Shown here piece by piece: positions 17,692 to 26,046 of a stretch of DNA of 64,000 nucleotides; the stretch's first letter is position 1; the number at the start of each line of letters is the position of its first letter. Where the stretch lies: positions 62,001-126,000 of the forward strand of contig LDAQ01000010.1 in the NCBI GenBank assembly GCA_001028025.1. Reading direction: 5' to 3'. Origin of the DNA: Faecalicatena fissicatena. GTDB taxonomy: Bacteria; Bacillota; Clostridia; Lachnospirales; Lachnospiraceae. Under the pieces are notes generated by a model that searched no databases, was not told the DNA's origin, and was given only the letters and a program-made list of their open reading frames with translations. The position numbers were made by a program, and so were the translations under genes.

Positions 17692-18558
17692 TTATGTTCG
17701 CATATAATTCAGGCCGAGTCCGCGGATGCTATCCCGGAATTTTTTTACGGTTTCCTCTTTTACATGTGCCGCATCGGTCATCTGGTATTCCCATCCGCAC
17801 TGCTCCCATTTCTTTTTTCCGAACTCATGGTAGGACAGCAGCTCAAAGGTTACGTTCCCGTCCCTGAGGGATTGGAAAAATTCCAGAAAATCTCTGATAT
17901 CCTCTTCGCTGTCATTCACTTTGCCGATCAGTGGCACCCGAATATGTAAGCATGGATGAAGTTCTGCTGCACGTCTGATATTTTCCATGGTCTGCGCATT
18001 GGATATGCTGGTTGCACGGCGGTGCTTTTCTTCATCACACAGTTTGCAGTCCATAATCAGCTGGCTGATATAGGGAAAGCATTCCTGCAGCCGGGGATGT
18101 GCCCCGTTCGTCTCTACGGCTGTGTGAATCCCGGCGGCAGTCAGTCGTTTCAAAGTCTCCAGCAGTTCATCGAACTGCAGCGTCGCCTCGCCGCCCGTAA
18201 AGGTAACTCCGCCCCCATCATAGAACATGGGGCTGTTCCCTATAATCTCTTCAACGAGGGCATCTACTTCAATCTCTTCATAAGAGAGCCGTATTCCTTT
18301 TGTCCGGTGCTCCGTAACACATTCCCGGCCTTTACACTCCCGGCATACTGCTCTGTCCAGCTGCTTATCCCGGATCGCATGATGGGGACAGACTTCATCC
18401 AGGAGCCACTCCTCTTCCGTAATGAGCACTCCTTCCCATCTCATGCCCTCGGGATTAGAGCACCACGGGCACTTCATATTACATCCCTGTAAATGATAGA
18501 CCAGTCGGTTTCCAAATCCATCCTGGGAATAATTAAACCCTTTCTGAAATATCCTCAT
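17692..18558 (-). CDS. Glycyl radical enzyme activating enzyme (radical SAM)
   Basis: This 288-residue protein activates the adjacent glycyl radical enzyme. HLQGCNMKCPWCSNPEG carries the radical SAM C-x3-C-x2-C cluster, and FTGGEATLQ the SAM-binding GGE motif. Between them lies an insert with extra cysteines (VCPHHA, then VCRECKGRECV), as in activases that carry additional iron-sulfur clusters, although the cysteine spacing is shorter than in classic double-ferredoxin inserts. I start at ATG 18558 (MRIFQKGFNYSQDGFGNR), as AAGGAGGATGTC precedes it; the frame is open another 37 codons but runs through the promoter. It is the first gene of the operon. Confidence 0.93.
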   Translation of the reverse strand: MRIFQKGFNYSQDGFGNRLVYHLQGCNMKCPWCSNPEGMRWEGVLITEEEWLLDEVCPHHAIRDKQLDRAVCRECKGRECVTEHRTKGIRLSYEEIEVDALVEEIIGNSPMFYDGGGVTFTGGEATLQFDELLETLKRLTAAGIHTAVETNGAHPRLQECFPYISQLIMDCKLCDEEKHRRATSISNAQTMENIRRAAELHPCLHIRVPLIGKVNDSEEDIRDFLEFFQSLRDGNVTFELLSYHEFGKKKWEQCGWEYQMTDAAHVKEETVKKFRDSIRGLGLNYMRT

Positions 18559-18596
18559 GACATCCTCCTTTCCTTCCTCAAAAAAACTATCCTTAT

Positions 18597-18632
18597 AATT
18601 GGTATTATATGATAATACCAATTTACTGTCAA
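18597..18632 (-). promoter_or_regulatory. Near-consensus sigma-A promoter with overlapping palindromic operator for the GRE operon
   Basis: On the minus strand, TTGACA (18632-18627), a 17-bp spacer and TATAAT (18609-18604) are a perfect housekeeping promoter. A perfect inverted repeat covers its spacer and -10: AATTGGTATTAT (18597-18608), three bases, and ATAATACCAATT (18612-18623). Such an arrangement fits tight repression; the operon's own GntR protein is the obvious candidate. Start of transcription is expected near 18597, giving a leader of about 40 nt. Confidence 0.85.
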
Positions 18633-18813
18633 TATAAAATGCACACTTAAAAGTAAAAAATAAAATCATGCTGCTGTTTTTATCGTTATTCCTTTTGAGA
18701 ATGCATTTTTATTAAGAAAAGAATTCCTTTTTTGCAATACGCCTGAAGCCCCAATTCATCGTTCTGCTTTTCAATGTCCGCAACCGCCGTACAGCAGAAT
18801 ACTTATCACTCCA

Positions 18814-19983
18814 TTAAAATAGATCCGCTGCTTCAACTACCTTCAGTATTTCTTCTATCTTCTTTGTTCCGACTACGAGTGCCATTCTGACATATCCTTC
18901 CCCTTCACTTCCAAAAGCGCTGCCCGGTGTTACAATAAGTCCGGTCCGCTCCATCAGTTCCATGCAGAATGCAAACGAAGACTCGTATTTTTCCGGTATT
19001 CTGGCCCAGACGAACATCGTGCCCTGACTGTCAGGGACATCCCATCCGATTCGTCTCATTCCCGCACACAGTGCCCGGTTCCTCCGCTCATACTCTAAAC
19101 GCTGCTCTTCAATAAAACCATCCGGTCCGGTCAGTGCTGCAATGGCCGCATACTGTACCGGCAGAAAAATACCATAATCAATCTGGGAACGCAGTGTCTT
19201 AAACTTTTCAACAATCTCCCTGTTTCCCACCACAAAAGATATTCTGGCTCCCGTAAGATTATAGGACTTTGACAGAGAATAGAATTCTACGCCAACCTCC
19301 TTTGCCCCCTCGAAGGATAGAAAAGACCGTCCCTGTTTACGGGTATAAATAATATCGGAATAAGCATTATCGTGTAGAATAATAATTTGATGCTTTTTGG
19401 CAAATACAATCAGTTTTTCATAAAATTCATCAGGTGCGCAGACACACACCGGATTGAGCGGATAAGAAACAACCATATATTTTGTCCGCTTTAAAACCTC
19501 CAGCGGTATATGTTCCAGATCCGGCAGATATCCGTTCTTCTCTTCTATCTTATAAGTATCTACCTTTGCTCCCGCCATAATACCGCTCATCTCAAACAGA
19601 GGATACCCCGGATTCGGTACCAGGATTGATTCCCCCGGATTGCACAGGACCAGCCCAATATGAGCCATCCCCTCCTGGGACCCGTAAACCGACATCACCT
19701 CATCCGCATCCAGTTTCACGCCAAACCGTTTCTCATACCGGTACTGTACCGCTTCTATCATCTGCGGCAGATCAGAAAGCGAATACTTATAATTCTCCGG
19801 ATCCCCGCAGGCATCCTGCATCGCCTTCATAATATGCAAAGCCGGCTTAAAATCAGGGGTTCCGACCGACAAATTATATACCCTGCGTCCCCGGGCAAGC
19901 AGCTCTTCCTTTTTCTGGTTCAACGCAGAAAAAATTCCGGGCTGAATATCATTGACTTTTTCTGAAAAATGAAAACTCTCCAT
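18814..19983 (-). CDS. PLP-dependent class I/II aminotransferase
   Basis: This 389-residue fold-type I aminotransferase carries VYNLSVGTPDF near the N-terminus, the SLSKSYNLTGARISF motif with the PLP-binding lysine, and NPGYPLF. It resembles the aspartate and LL-diaminopimelate aminotransferase branch, but the specific substrate cannot be fixed from sequence. NPVCV replaces the common NPTG at the Asn that contacts PLP, a mild oddity. The start is ATG 19983 (MESFHFSEK) after AAAGAGGAGGCACAAAAG; the ATG at 20028 has no site. The gene has no close partner. The promoter side meets a hairpin-less derivative of the long-hairpin elements (20045-20090). Confidence 0.87.
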   Translation of the reverse strand: MESFHFSEKVNDIQPGIFSALNQKKEELLARGRRVYNLSVGTPDFKPALHIMKAMQDACGDPENYKYSLSDLPQMIEAVQYRYEKRFGVKLDADEVMSVYGSQEGMAHIGLVLCNPGESILVPNPGYPLFEMSGIMAGAKVDTYKIEEKNGYLPDLEHIPLEVLKRTKYMVVSYPLNPVCVCAPDEFYEKLIVFAKKHQIIILHDNAYSDIIYTRKQGRSFLSFEGAKEVGVEFYSLSKSYNLTGARISFVVGNREIVEKFKTLRSQIDYGIFLPVQYAAIAALTGPDGFIEEQRLEYERRNRALCAGMRRIGWDVPDSQGTMFVWARIPEKYESSFAFCMELMERTGLIVTPGSAFGSEGEGYVRMALVVGTKKIEEILKVVEAADLF

Positions 19984-20044
19984 CTTTTGTGCCTCCTCTT
20001 TAAGCAATAAAAGTATTATAACACGCATTTTGTGATTATGGAAT

Positions 20045-20090
20045 GGGGGGGACGCTAAGTGAAAGGCAAGGATGGCCGGGGGCGGGGATG
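20045..20090 (+). repeat. Short hairpin-less derivative of the long-hairpin family (copy E)
   Basis: GGGGGGACGCTAAGTGAAAG is the 5' box plus the first bases of the outer stem of copy A. Only about 15 bases later comes GGGGGCGGGGATG, similar to the family 3' box. The complementary arm, branched tip and second arm are absent. It is either an internal deletion remnant or a separate short form. Confidence 0.6.
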
Positions 20091-20108
20091 AATTTGGTGT
20101 ATACAGAT

Positions 20109-20157
20109 GAAGCCTGTCTGAAATGTGAGGTTTGATTTCGCACTTCAGGCAGGCTTC
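20109..20157 (-). terminator. Hairpin terminator downstream of the XRE gene
   Basis: GAAGCCTGCCTGAAGTG on the minus strand pairs with its near-complement across a short loop. It lies only 6 bp after the end of the XRE gene. The U-run is weak on the minus strand; on the plus strand it ends CTTCTTTG. Confidence 0.5.
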
Positions 20158-20162
20158 TTTGT

Positions 20163-20402
20163 TTATTGATCTTTTCTTTTTTTAATCCGCTCTTTATCTT
20201 CTTCTGTCATTATGTATTGTGCAATGTCTTGCACAGTGCAATTCAGGATTGTGCACAGGTCGTTTATTGTGACTGTGCTGATGGGCTCGTTTTTTCTTAG
20301 TCTGTTTATTGTTGAGCCTGATATTTTGTGTTCATTTATTAATGTATAAGTGGATTCCTTCGAATTTTGAAGTGTCATCCAGAAAGGACTATAATCAATC
20401 AT
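20163..20402 (-). CDS. Small XRE/Cro-CI-type helix-turn-helix regulator
   Basis: This 79-residue protein is almost only a Cro/CI-type DNA-binding domain: a helix-turn-helix in YTLINEHKISGSTINRLRKN, followed by ISTVTINDLCTILNCTVQDI and a basic tail. Such single-domain regulators often repress themselves and a divergent neighbour. Here the divergent gene at 20496 is expressed from a promoter that overlaps GACTATAGTC sites, which I take as its likely operators. The start is ATG 20402 with AAAAAGGGGAG upstream. Confidence 0.85.
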   Translation of the reverse strand: MIDYSPFWMTLQNSKESTYTLINEHKISGSTINRLRKNEPISTVTINDLCTILNCTVQDIAQYIMTEEDKERIKKRKDQ

Positions 20403-20444
20403 TTAAATCTCCCCTTTTTTATAGGATAGTATGCAGTCCTTCAA

Positions 20445-20474
20445 TTGACTATAGTCTATAAAATGACTATAATA
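20445..20474 (+). promoter_or_regulatory. Promoter with repeated GACTATA operator-like sites between divergent genes
   Basis: TTGACT (20445-20450), 17 bp and TATAAT (20468-20473) form a strong plus-strand promoter. GACTATAGTC (20447-20456) is a perfect palindrome over the -35, GACTATAATA (20465-20474) covers the -10, and a third, GACTATAATC, sits at 20387-20396 in the first codons of the XRE gene. Repeated sites on both promoters fit repression by the XRE protein. Confidence 0.75.
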
Positions 20475-20495
20475 GGTTAAAAGGAGGTATTCGTT

Positions 20496-20741
20496 TTGTT
20501 GCCCGATATGAATTTAGAACAGAAAAAACGATTTTGGAGATTTGTATTCATGGATGATCTCGAATTTTTCGAGAAATTTATTGTGGACCTGCCGGAAGAT
20601 GCACAGATAAGATTCTTCGAAGAGACACCTGATTTTCTGTGTGGTTATCTTAATATGAAGGATAAAGCGGATCTGGAAAACGATGAAATCTATCAAAATA
20701 TTTTGAAGAAAATCCGTCAGCTTAAGAAGCCGGACCAGTAG
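20496..20741 (+). CDS. Small acidic protein of unknown function, divergent from the XRE regulator
   Basis: This 81-residue acidic protein (MNLEQKKRFWRFVFMDDLEF and so on) has no membrane segment and no motif I recognise. It reads like a small helical cytosolic protein. Translation probably starts at TTG 20496, eight bases after a perfect AAAGGAGG; a second TTG (20499) and ATG (20508) follow in frame. The promoter is strong and overlapped by XRE-type sites, so expression is probably conditional. A toxin, antitoxin or small regulatory partner are all possible; nothing in the sequence decides. Confidence 0.65.
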   Translation: MLPDMNLEQKKRFWRFVFMDDLEFFEKFIVDLPEDAQIRFFEETPDFLCGYLNMKDKADLENDEIYQNILKKIRQLKKPDQ

Positions 20742-21070
20742 ACGGATCTGGAAGAATGCTGGACGGTAAAGTGGAAAATAAAAACAGGCTTCCCGGATAT
20801 GGGGATTAGGACAGAGGGCTTTTTCAAAAGCAGCCGGCTGTTCTTTTTCCTGCCACAAAGAAAGAGAGTTTTCAGTTAGAAACCGTACCAGATATTTACT
20901 CAGCCTATGTAGATGTGCTAATATTGATATAAGTCTTATGCAGCCGCAATTAGATATTTATGTTATACCCAAAGGGCCCGTCCGAAGGGTATGGATTACG
21001 GGGTGCCCTTTGGGTATAGATTTTTATCGGCATGATAAGTAGTATAAACTGATTCGAAGCGGGGGTACAC
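20742..21070. other. Intergenic region with a TATACCC inverted repeat
   Basis: No gene is seen. The main feature is the inverted repeat at 20964-21018, listed separately. A short inverted pair, AAAGAAAAAGAACAGCC-like, near 20820-20860 does not form a convincing terminator. Confidence 0.5.
20964..21018. repeat. TATACCCAAAGGGC inverted repeat, copy 1
   Basis: TATACCCAAAGGGC (20964-20977) and its exact complement GCCCTTTGGGTATA (21005-21018) flank 27 bases. Related copies lie at 28253-28296 and 28324-28364. The inner GTATGGATTACGGGGTGCC resembles CGTATGGGCATGAGTTACGG of the third copy. It ends 52 bp before the GNAT-YoaP gene and is followed by ATTTTTAT, so it could also act as a terminator. Confidence 0.75.
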
Positions 21071-21817
21071 ATGAATAAAGATTTTATAAACTTAACAGCG
21101 GAAAACATTGTCAATGAACATTTGTGCTGCATTATCCGCAGCAAAAAGCCTCATCCAGGTGTCGTAGCAAAACGGCAATGGCTCTCAGACCGTCTTAAAG
21201 AAGGACATGTCTTTAGAAAACTGGATGAGAATGGCGTGGTTTTCATCGAATATGCGCCTCTTGAAACGGCCTGGGTTCCCATAACTGGCGACAACTATTT
21301 CTATGTGTATTGTTTATGGGTTTCTGGCAGCCACAAAGGAAATGGATATGGAAAATCGCTGATGGAGTATTGTTTGGCTGATGCAAAAGAAAAAGGGAAA
21401 TCCGGCATTTGTATGCTGGGAGCAAAAAAACAAAAGGCCTGGCTTTCTGACCAGTCATTTGCTAAGAAGTTCGGCTTTGAAGCCGTTGATACTACCGATA
21501 ATGGATATGAATTGCTTGCACTTTCTTTCGATGGAACATTCCCCAAGTTTACACAGAATGCCAAAAGACAGAAAATTGATAACAAAGAGCTGACAATTTT
21601 CTATGATATGCAATGCCCCTATATCCTCCAGAATATTGAGAAAATCAGACAGTACTGTAAAGTGAATGACGTTCCGGTATCACTAATGCAGGTAGATACG
21701 CTGCAAAAAGCAAAGGAACTGCCTTGTGTTTTCAATAACTTAAGTGTGTTTTATAAAGGCAACTTTGAGACAGTAAATTTATTAGACATCACCGGCTTAA
21801 AAAGAATACTAAAATAG
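21071..21817 (+). CDS. GNAT acetyltransferase with C-terminal YoaP-like domain
   Basis: This 248-residue protein has a GNAT acetyltransferase domain in the first 155 residues, with the acetyl-CoA loop SGSHKGNGYGKSLMEY. The C-terminal part (LTIFYDMQCPYILQNIEKI, then PCVFNNLSVFYKGNFETVNLLD) is a thioredoxin-like segment of the kind found in YoaP of Bacillus. A CPY pair marks the possible redox helix, though only one cysteine remains. The substrate is unknown. The ribosome binding site is poor (GCGGGGGTACAC), unlike its neighbours. The gene stands alone. Confidence 0.82.
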   Translation: MNKDFINLTAENIVNEHLCCIIRSKKPHPGVVAKRQWLSDRLKEGHVFRKLDENGVVFIEYAPLETAWVPITGDNYFYVYCLWVSGSHKGNGYGKSLMEYCLADAKEKGKSGICMLGAKKQKAWLSDQSFAKKFGFEAVDTTDNGYELLALSFDGTFPKFTQNAKRQKIDNKELTIFYDMQCPYILQNIEKIRQYCKVNDVPVSLMQVDTLQKAKELPCVFNNLSVFYKGNFETVNLLDITGLKRILK

Positions 21818-21909
21818 AGTTTCACTTGCAAAACTCGCGCCTGTGGCGGTCTCATCGCGACACCTACCTCTTACGTCGCAGTGCGCATCCCGCCGGAGCG
21901 GATCAACTT

Positions 21910-23475
21910 TTATTGGATCGTTTCACCAATCATCCCGCCATCCAGCGCATTGATCGTAAACGGCAGAATCTGCATATCCTTCTGATTGCCCAGTTCTCCC
22001 ATCTCTTCCCTGTTGTCTTCCCCTTCCATTACCTCAAAAAGCCAGGCCGGAACCAGCCACGCATGATCCGGCTGTCCGTAGGCAGTTATATAAGTATATC
22101 TGAGTCTTGCATCATAAACATTATAGGTGAATTTCGTCTTACTCTCCGCCGGCTGCCCCTTCATGGTGTACCAGTAAAACATCTGATCAAACAGTCTGTC
22201 CTGGATTTCTTCAAAGGGAATCAAATTCGTATTTTCGGCCACTGTGGACACCTCGCTGCATATGCCTTTCCAGGTAAATGATACAACCCCGTCTTCTGTC
22301 ACTGCTATACTAATCTGTTCTACCGGAAACGGAGGCGTATAAGAACTTTCTGACTGTTCCATTACAACGCTCTGCGCAAACTGATCCACAAGAATTCCTC
22401 CGACTGCAGGCACAAATATATACTCATAACCGGCCTTACCCTCCTGTGGATCCAGCTGCCACAGCTGATCTTCAAAATGTCCCAACTCATCGTCCGCTAT
22501 TATACCTTTAGGATACCATAATAATTTTTCTGTAGATGACAGGGACATATTCTGGATATCCAGCTCATCCAGCAACTGTTCCGCCTGCTTCTGTCCCTCC
22601 TCCAGTGTAAATGGAGGCTGCTCCATAACGGATGTAAACTGATCCAGTATCTTTTGAAAGGCTTCCCCATAGCCGGTAAAATCCTGGCCAATGCCGTTTA
22701 GTCTTTCAGATGACTCAACATCTCCCAGATAAACAGGGCGCATTCCCTTTCTCCATGAAAACCTGCTGCTGTTCCCGGCATCCGGGTCGTACCGTTCAGC
22801 TTTGACATATATCTGTCGGTCTTCTCCCGCCTCCGCAGAAAAGTACAGCTCCATGCTGTCCTTTACCGTTGTATCCGTTTCATCTGATTCGTACCAGCTT
22901 TGCGCTGCATCTTTTGCTTTGTCTTCCTGCTTCTTCTGAAATTTTACCTCTGCCTCTTTCGGCTCCTGCTCTTTCTCTGGCGCAAGCTCAATTGCTTTCT
23001 CCAGACCCTCGGCCATCTTTTGGAAATTCGGCCACAGAATAGTGTCTGCAAAACCGCCCTCCTTATTATCTATCCGGTTTTTTATACCCTGATATATATC
23101 TCTCGTGTTTAACTGGGGAACATACAGCTCCTCATCCCCTGCAAAATACTTTACCAGTTTCCCCAGTTCTTCATCTGTCATTGCATGGTTTTCCATTTCA
23201 ACTACCGGAAGATTGCCGACTGTAATAGGATCCAGGTAAACATCTGCGGTAAGTATTGCCCTGTCATTACCGCGCTTTTCGGATACCTTCCAGTGGTCCG
23301 GCAGATCCACCTTTTTTGTATCACCCTCTTTTAACGGTTCTGCGATTACATCCTCACTTAATCCTCCAGCCTTGCTCACAACAGAACTCTTCTCAGGCGT
23401 TTTCTGACAGCCGCTTATAGCGGTCATACCGGCCAGAATAATAGATAAGACAATGATCCCTCTTCTTTTTTTCAA
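21910..23475 (-). CDS. Lipoprotein of unknown function (DUF6034-like)
   Basis: This 521-residue protein starts with a type II signal peptide: KKRRG, a hydrophobic run, and the lipobox AISGC (Cys23), so it is anchored outside the membrane. After a charged linker (around residues 170-200, rich in E and K) the rest is soluble. It resembles a family of clostridial lipoproteins that I know as DUF6034, without assigned function; that name is from memory. The start codon is TTG 23475, six bases after GGGAGGGG. It lies downstream of an Agr-like two-component pair on the same strand, with a 133-bp gap, so regulation by that pair is possible but not shown. Confidence 0.8.
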   Translation of the reverse strand: MKKRRGIIVLSIILAGMTAISGCQKTPEKSSVVSKAGGLSEDVIAEPLKEGDTKKVDLPDHWKVSEKRGNDRAILTADVYLDPITVGNLPVVEMENHAMTDEELGKLVKYFAGDEELYVPQLNTRDIYQGIKNRIDNKEGGFADTILWPNFQKMAEGLEKAIELAPEKEQEPKEAEVKFQKKQEDKAKDAAQSWYESDETDTTVKDSMELYFSAEAGEDRQIYVKAERYDPDAGNSSRFSWRKGMRPVYLGDVESSERLNGIGQDFTGYGEAFQKILDQFTSVMEQPPFTLEEGQKQAEQLLDELDIQNMSLSSTEKLLWYPKGIIADDELGHFEDQLWQLDPQEGKAGYEYIFVPAVGGILVDQFAQSVVMEQSESSYTPPFPVEQISIAVTEDGVVSFTWKGICSEVSTVAENTNLIPFEEIQDRLFDQMFYWYTMKGQPAESKTKFTYNVYDARLRYTYITAYGQPDHAWLVPAWLFEVMEGEDNREEMGELGNQKDMQILPFTINALDGGMIGETIQ

Positions 23476-23608
23476 TATAACCCCTCCCTTTTCACGTCAA
23501 CCAGCCCAGCAGGGTTGATAGATCTGATGTTGCATTCAGCATAGATCCCGGGTCACAGATAAACAAGTTTTTGACCATAAACTGTAGTTTTTCTGGACAT
23601 TAATTTTT

Positions 23609-24970
23609 TTACTGCCCGATCTGATGCCCCATATCGAAAAAGGAAAGCGTTACAATAAATTCTTTTTCTTTCACTTCATATGAAACAACTCCTTCATATG
23701 CCTCTACAATCCGCTGCACGCTCTTAAGCCCATACCCATGTCCAACTTTGTCGGCTTTTGAGGTCAGAAAGCCCTTTCCCCTTTTCACAGGGACTTCTTC
23801 TGCAGTATTTGCAATCTCTATAAAAATTAAATTCTTCTGTTTTTCAATTTTTACCCTGATCCTGCCTGCCCCATTTACTTTCGCACATGCTTCAATTGCA
23901 TTGTCCAGAAGATTCCCGAATAAGGTGCAGATTTCCCGGTCCTCAAACGGCAGCTTTGCAAGTGGCATTGCCTGCAGTTCGTATGCGATTCCTCTCCGCT
24001 CTGCCTGCATCCGTTTCTGGCTAAGGACCAGATCTAATATCCTGTTTCCGGTATAAATCTGAGGGTTTATTTTTATAAAATCTTTCTTAATCTCTTCAAT
24101 ATATTGATGCATCTTCTCGTATTCCCCGGTTCGTTCATACTCACTAATAATGAGATAATGATTTTTCGTGTCGTGCACCAGCTCCCGGTTCATTTCTATA
24201 GCAGCAGTGAGTTCTTCATATTTCTGCCGTTCCATTTCTTCTTTGATCAGCAGAAATTCATTTTCTTTTTTAATTCCTTTGTTCTTTAACAAGAGGATTC
24301 CCATGGCACATACGATTGCCACCATGGTCAATAGGGTGATCATGCTGTTCCTGATCACAGTCTTTAAAATTCCCATGTCAACAGTTGAATATGTGATACC
24401 ATGTTCCAGAAGCCTTTGATACTCCAATGCCATAACAGTAAGAACAGTACCAATAATCAACAGTATATTACGGTATTCCGCTATATCCTTCTGAACACTG
24501 CTTCTCCTAGCCGCCCGGATGATCAGCAGCATAATGATTCTGGAGCCTATACACGCAAATATCATGATTGCTTCTACATTGATTCCGGTTGCATAGATGA
24601 TTCCATTCACATCGCTTTCGATGAAAACGGCTTCCAGAAAGGCAAAAGAAAAGTCTAAAAGTGCGGTAAAAGAAAAATATGTCGATGCGATGCCTGTAAG
24701 TAAAAGCAGCTGTTTTCTGTACATAAGCCACGTAAAAAGTATCATAGCCGCCAGTATAAGCGAAAACACAATATGAGAGAAAAACATTCTGGTCTGCAGA
24801 TGCGCCAATAAAATACTCATCACTGCGATGCTTCCCCACTTAACAGCCGTGTCGATCCTTCCCTTATGCTTTCGGTCAGATAAAATCCCGGAAAGCAGCC
24901 AGTAATACAATCCAATTTCAAAAAATGACAGCACAAACCATATAATCCGAAAAATAACCGGATTCCCCAT
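23609..24970 (-). CDS. Agr-type sensor histidine kinase (GHKL ATPase)
   Basis: This 453-residue sensor has about six to seven membrane segments in its first 225 residues, then a coiled linker and a GHKL-type kinase domain. LVHDTKNHYLII holds the phosphorylated His; LFGNLLDNAIEACAK is the N-box; GHGYGLKSVQ is the G-box. The layout is that of AgrC/ComD-like peptide sensors. Its ATG follows directly on the stop codon of the response regulator, showing translational coupling. No AgrB protease or AgrD peptide gene is adjacent, so the signal is unknown. Confidence 0.92.
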   Translation of the reverse strand: MGNPVIFRIIWFVLSFFEIGLYYWLLSGILSDRKHKGRIDTAVKWGSIAVMSILLAHLQTRMFFSHIVFSLILAAMILFTWLMYRKQLLLLTGIASTYFSFTALLDFSFAFLEAVFIESDVNGIIYATGINVEAIMIFACIGSRIIMLLIIRAARRSSVQKDIAEYRNILLIIGTVLTVMALEYQRLLEHGITYSTVDMGILKTVIRNSMITLLTMVAIVCAMGILLLKNKGIKKENEFLLIKEEMERQKYEELTAAIEMNRELVHDTKNHYLIISEYERTGEYEKMHQYIEEIKKDFIKINPQIYTGNRILDLVLSQKRMQAERRGIAYELQAMPLAKLPFEDREICTLFGNLLDNAIEACAKVNGAGRIRVKIEKQKNLIFIEIANTAEEVPVKRGKGFLTSKADKVGHGYGLKSVQRIVEAYEGVVSYEVKEKEFIVTLSFFDMGHQIGQ

Positions 24971-25687
24971 TTACAGTTCCCTCCAATAGCGGTTGATTGT
25001 TCTTTTTACTTCCGGCAGTTTTGTACCGCTGATCTGCACCTGGTGATTCTTTTCCAGGTAAATTGTATCTCCGCTCAGTCTGCAGATGCGTTTCATATTC
25101 ACGATATATCCCCGGTCAACAAGCACAAACTCCCTGCTCTCCAGCTCATAAAAGACCTGCTCTAACGCAATCCGTTCCCGGTATTCCCCGTCCATTGTAA
25201 CAAAGTTTACATACTTAGATCCCTTTGACTTATAAATATAAATAATATCCCGGTAAAAGATCTTCATCTTTTCTGAAATGTTCCCTACAATCCGGTACTG
25301 CCTGCTCATCCGCTTTATTTTCTCAGCCAGCTGCTGTGCCACAATTGGAAGACGATATTCCAGATCCTGCTTCAATATGTACTGATACGCCTCTATAAGA
25401 TAGCTTTCGGCAGCATATTCTGCATAGGAAGTAATAAATATAATATACATTTCCGGCTGCAGTTTCCTGACTTCTTTCCCCAGCTCTATCCCATCCATTT
25501 CTGCCATCTGTATATCTGAAAACAAAATATCAAATTTAATTCCATTTTGAAGTTCCTTTATAAACGCTTCACCTTTCGAAAATGTAATAAACTCCGTCTC
25601 ATCATAATTCTCAAGAGACTGCTCAATACACTGGCATATCATATTTCTAACCGGTTCTTCATCGTCCACAATACCTATTCTAATCAT
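24971..25687 (-). CDS. LytTR-type response regulator
   Basis: This 238-residue protein has an N-terminal receiver domain (IGIVDDEEPV acidic pair; phospho-acceptor Asp in FDILFSDIQMAEMDG) and a C-terminal LytTR DNA-binding domain (DIIYIYKSKGSKYVNFVTMD, then VLVDRGYIVNMKRI). It is the AgrA/LytR type and the partner of the adjoining kinase. Its stop codon abuts the kinase start. The likely targets, judging by position, include itself and the lipoprotein gene downstream. Confidence 0.93.
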   Translation of the reverse strand: MIRIGIVDDEEPVRNMICQCIEQSLENYDETEFITFSKGEAFIKELQNGIKFDILFSDIQMAEMDGIELGKEVRKLQPEMYIIFITSYAEYAAESYLIEAYQYILKQDLEYRLPIVAQQLAEKIKRMSRQYRIVGNISEKMKIFYRDIIYIYKSKGSKYVNFVTMDGEYRERIALEQVFYELESREFVLVDRGYIVNMKRICRLSGDTIYLEKNHQVQISGTKLPEVKRTINRYWREL

Positions 25688-26046
25688 AAATCACCCTGAT
25701 TCCCTGCATGTATTTTGGAATTCATGTATCCGAAATTTTTTATGGTTAAGAAAATGATCGAACAGCAGGAAAGACAGATGGCTGTCGCCTGTCCATGCAT
25801 AATAACTCCGTAACACTTTCCCGTTTAAATATAGAAAAGCGGGCTTCTCTAAGCCCGCCGTCTGATGCAGTTTTACTTTATCTCAAATTTGTTTCCTTCA
25901 ATCTGCAAGGTCATAAATTCCCGTTTAACCATGTAATCAAACATTTAGTACCAATTTCAAGAAATAATCTTCAAATATTTTAACACTTTCAGCAAAAAAA
26001 GTAAAGCATGGATGAAGTAAATGAACTTCCGTGACCAATCCCCATC
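25688..26046. other. Intergenic region between the response regulator and a small coiled-coil gene
   Basis: It holds the terminator at 25839-25858 and the promoter region of the response regulator. No convincing small gene is seen; short open frames lack ribosome binding sites. Confidence 0.5.
25839..25858 (-). terminator. Intrinsic terminator
   Basis: GCGGGCTT/AAGCCCGC with a four-base loop; on the minus strand it runs into TTTTC. It would end the transcript of the small coiled-coil gene at 26047-26268. Confidence 0.65.

Noticed and set aside
18814..19983. Aminotransferase as part of the glycyl radical enzyme operon
   Set aside because: It lies upstream of the operon's promoter and operator with a gap of over 150 bp, so co-transcription is unlikely.
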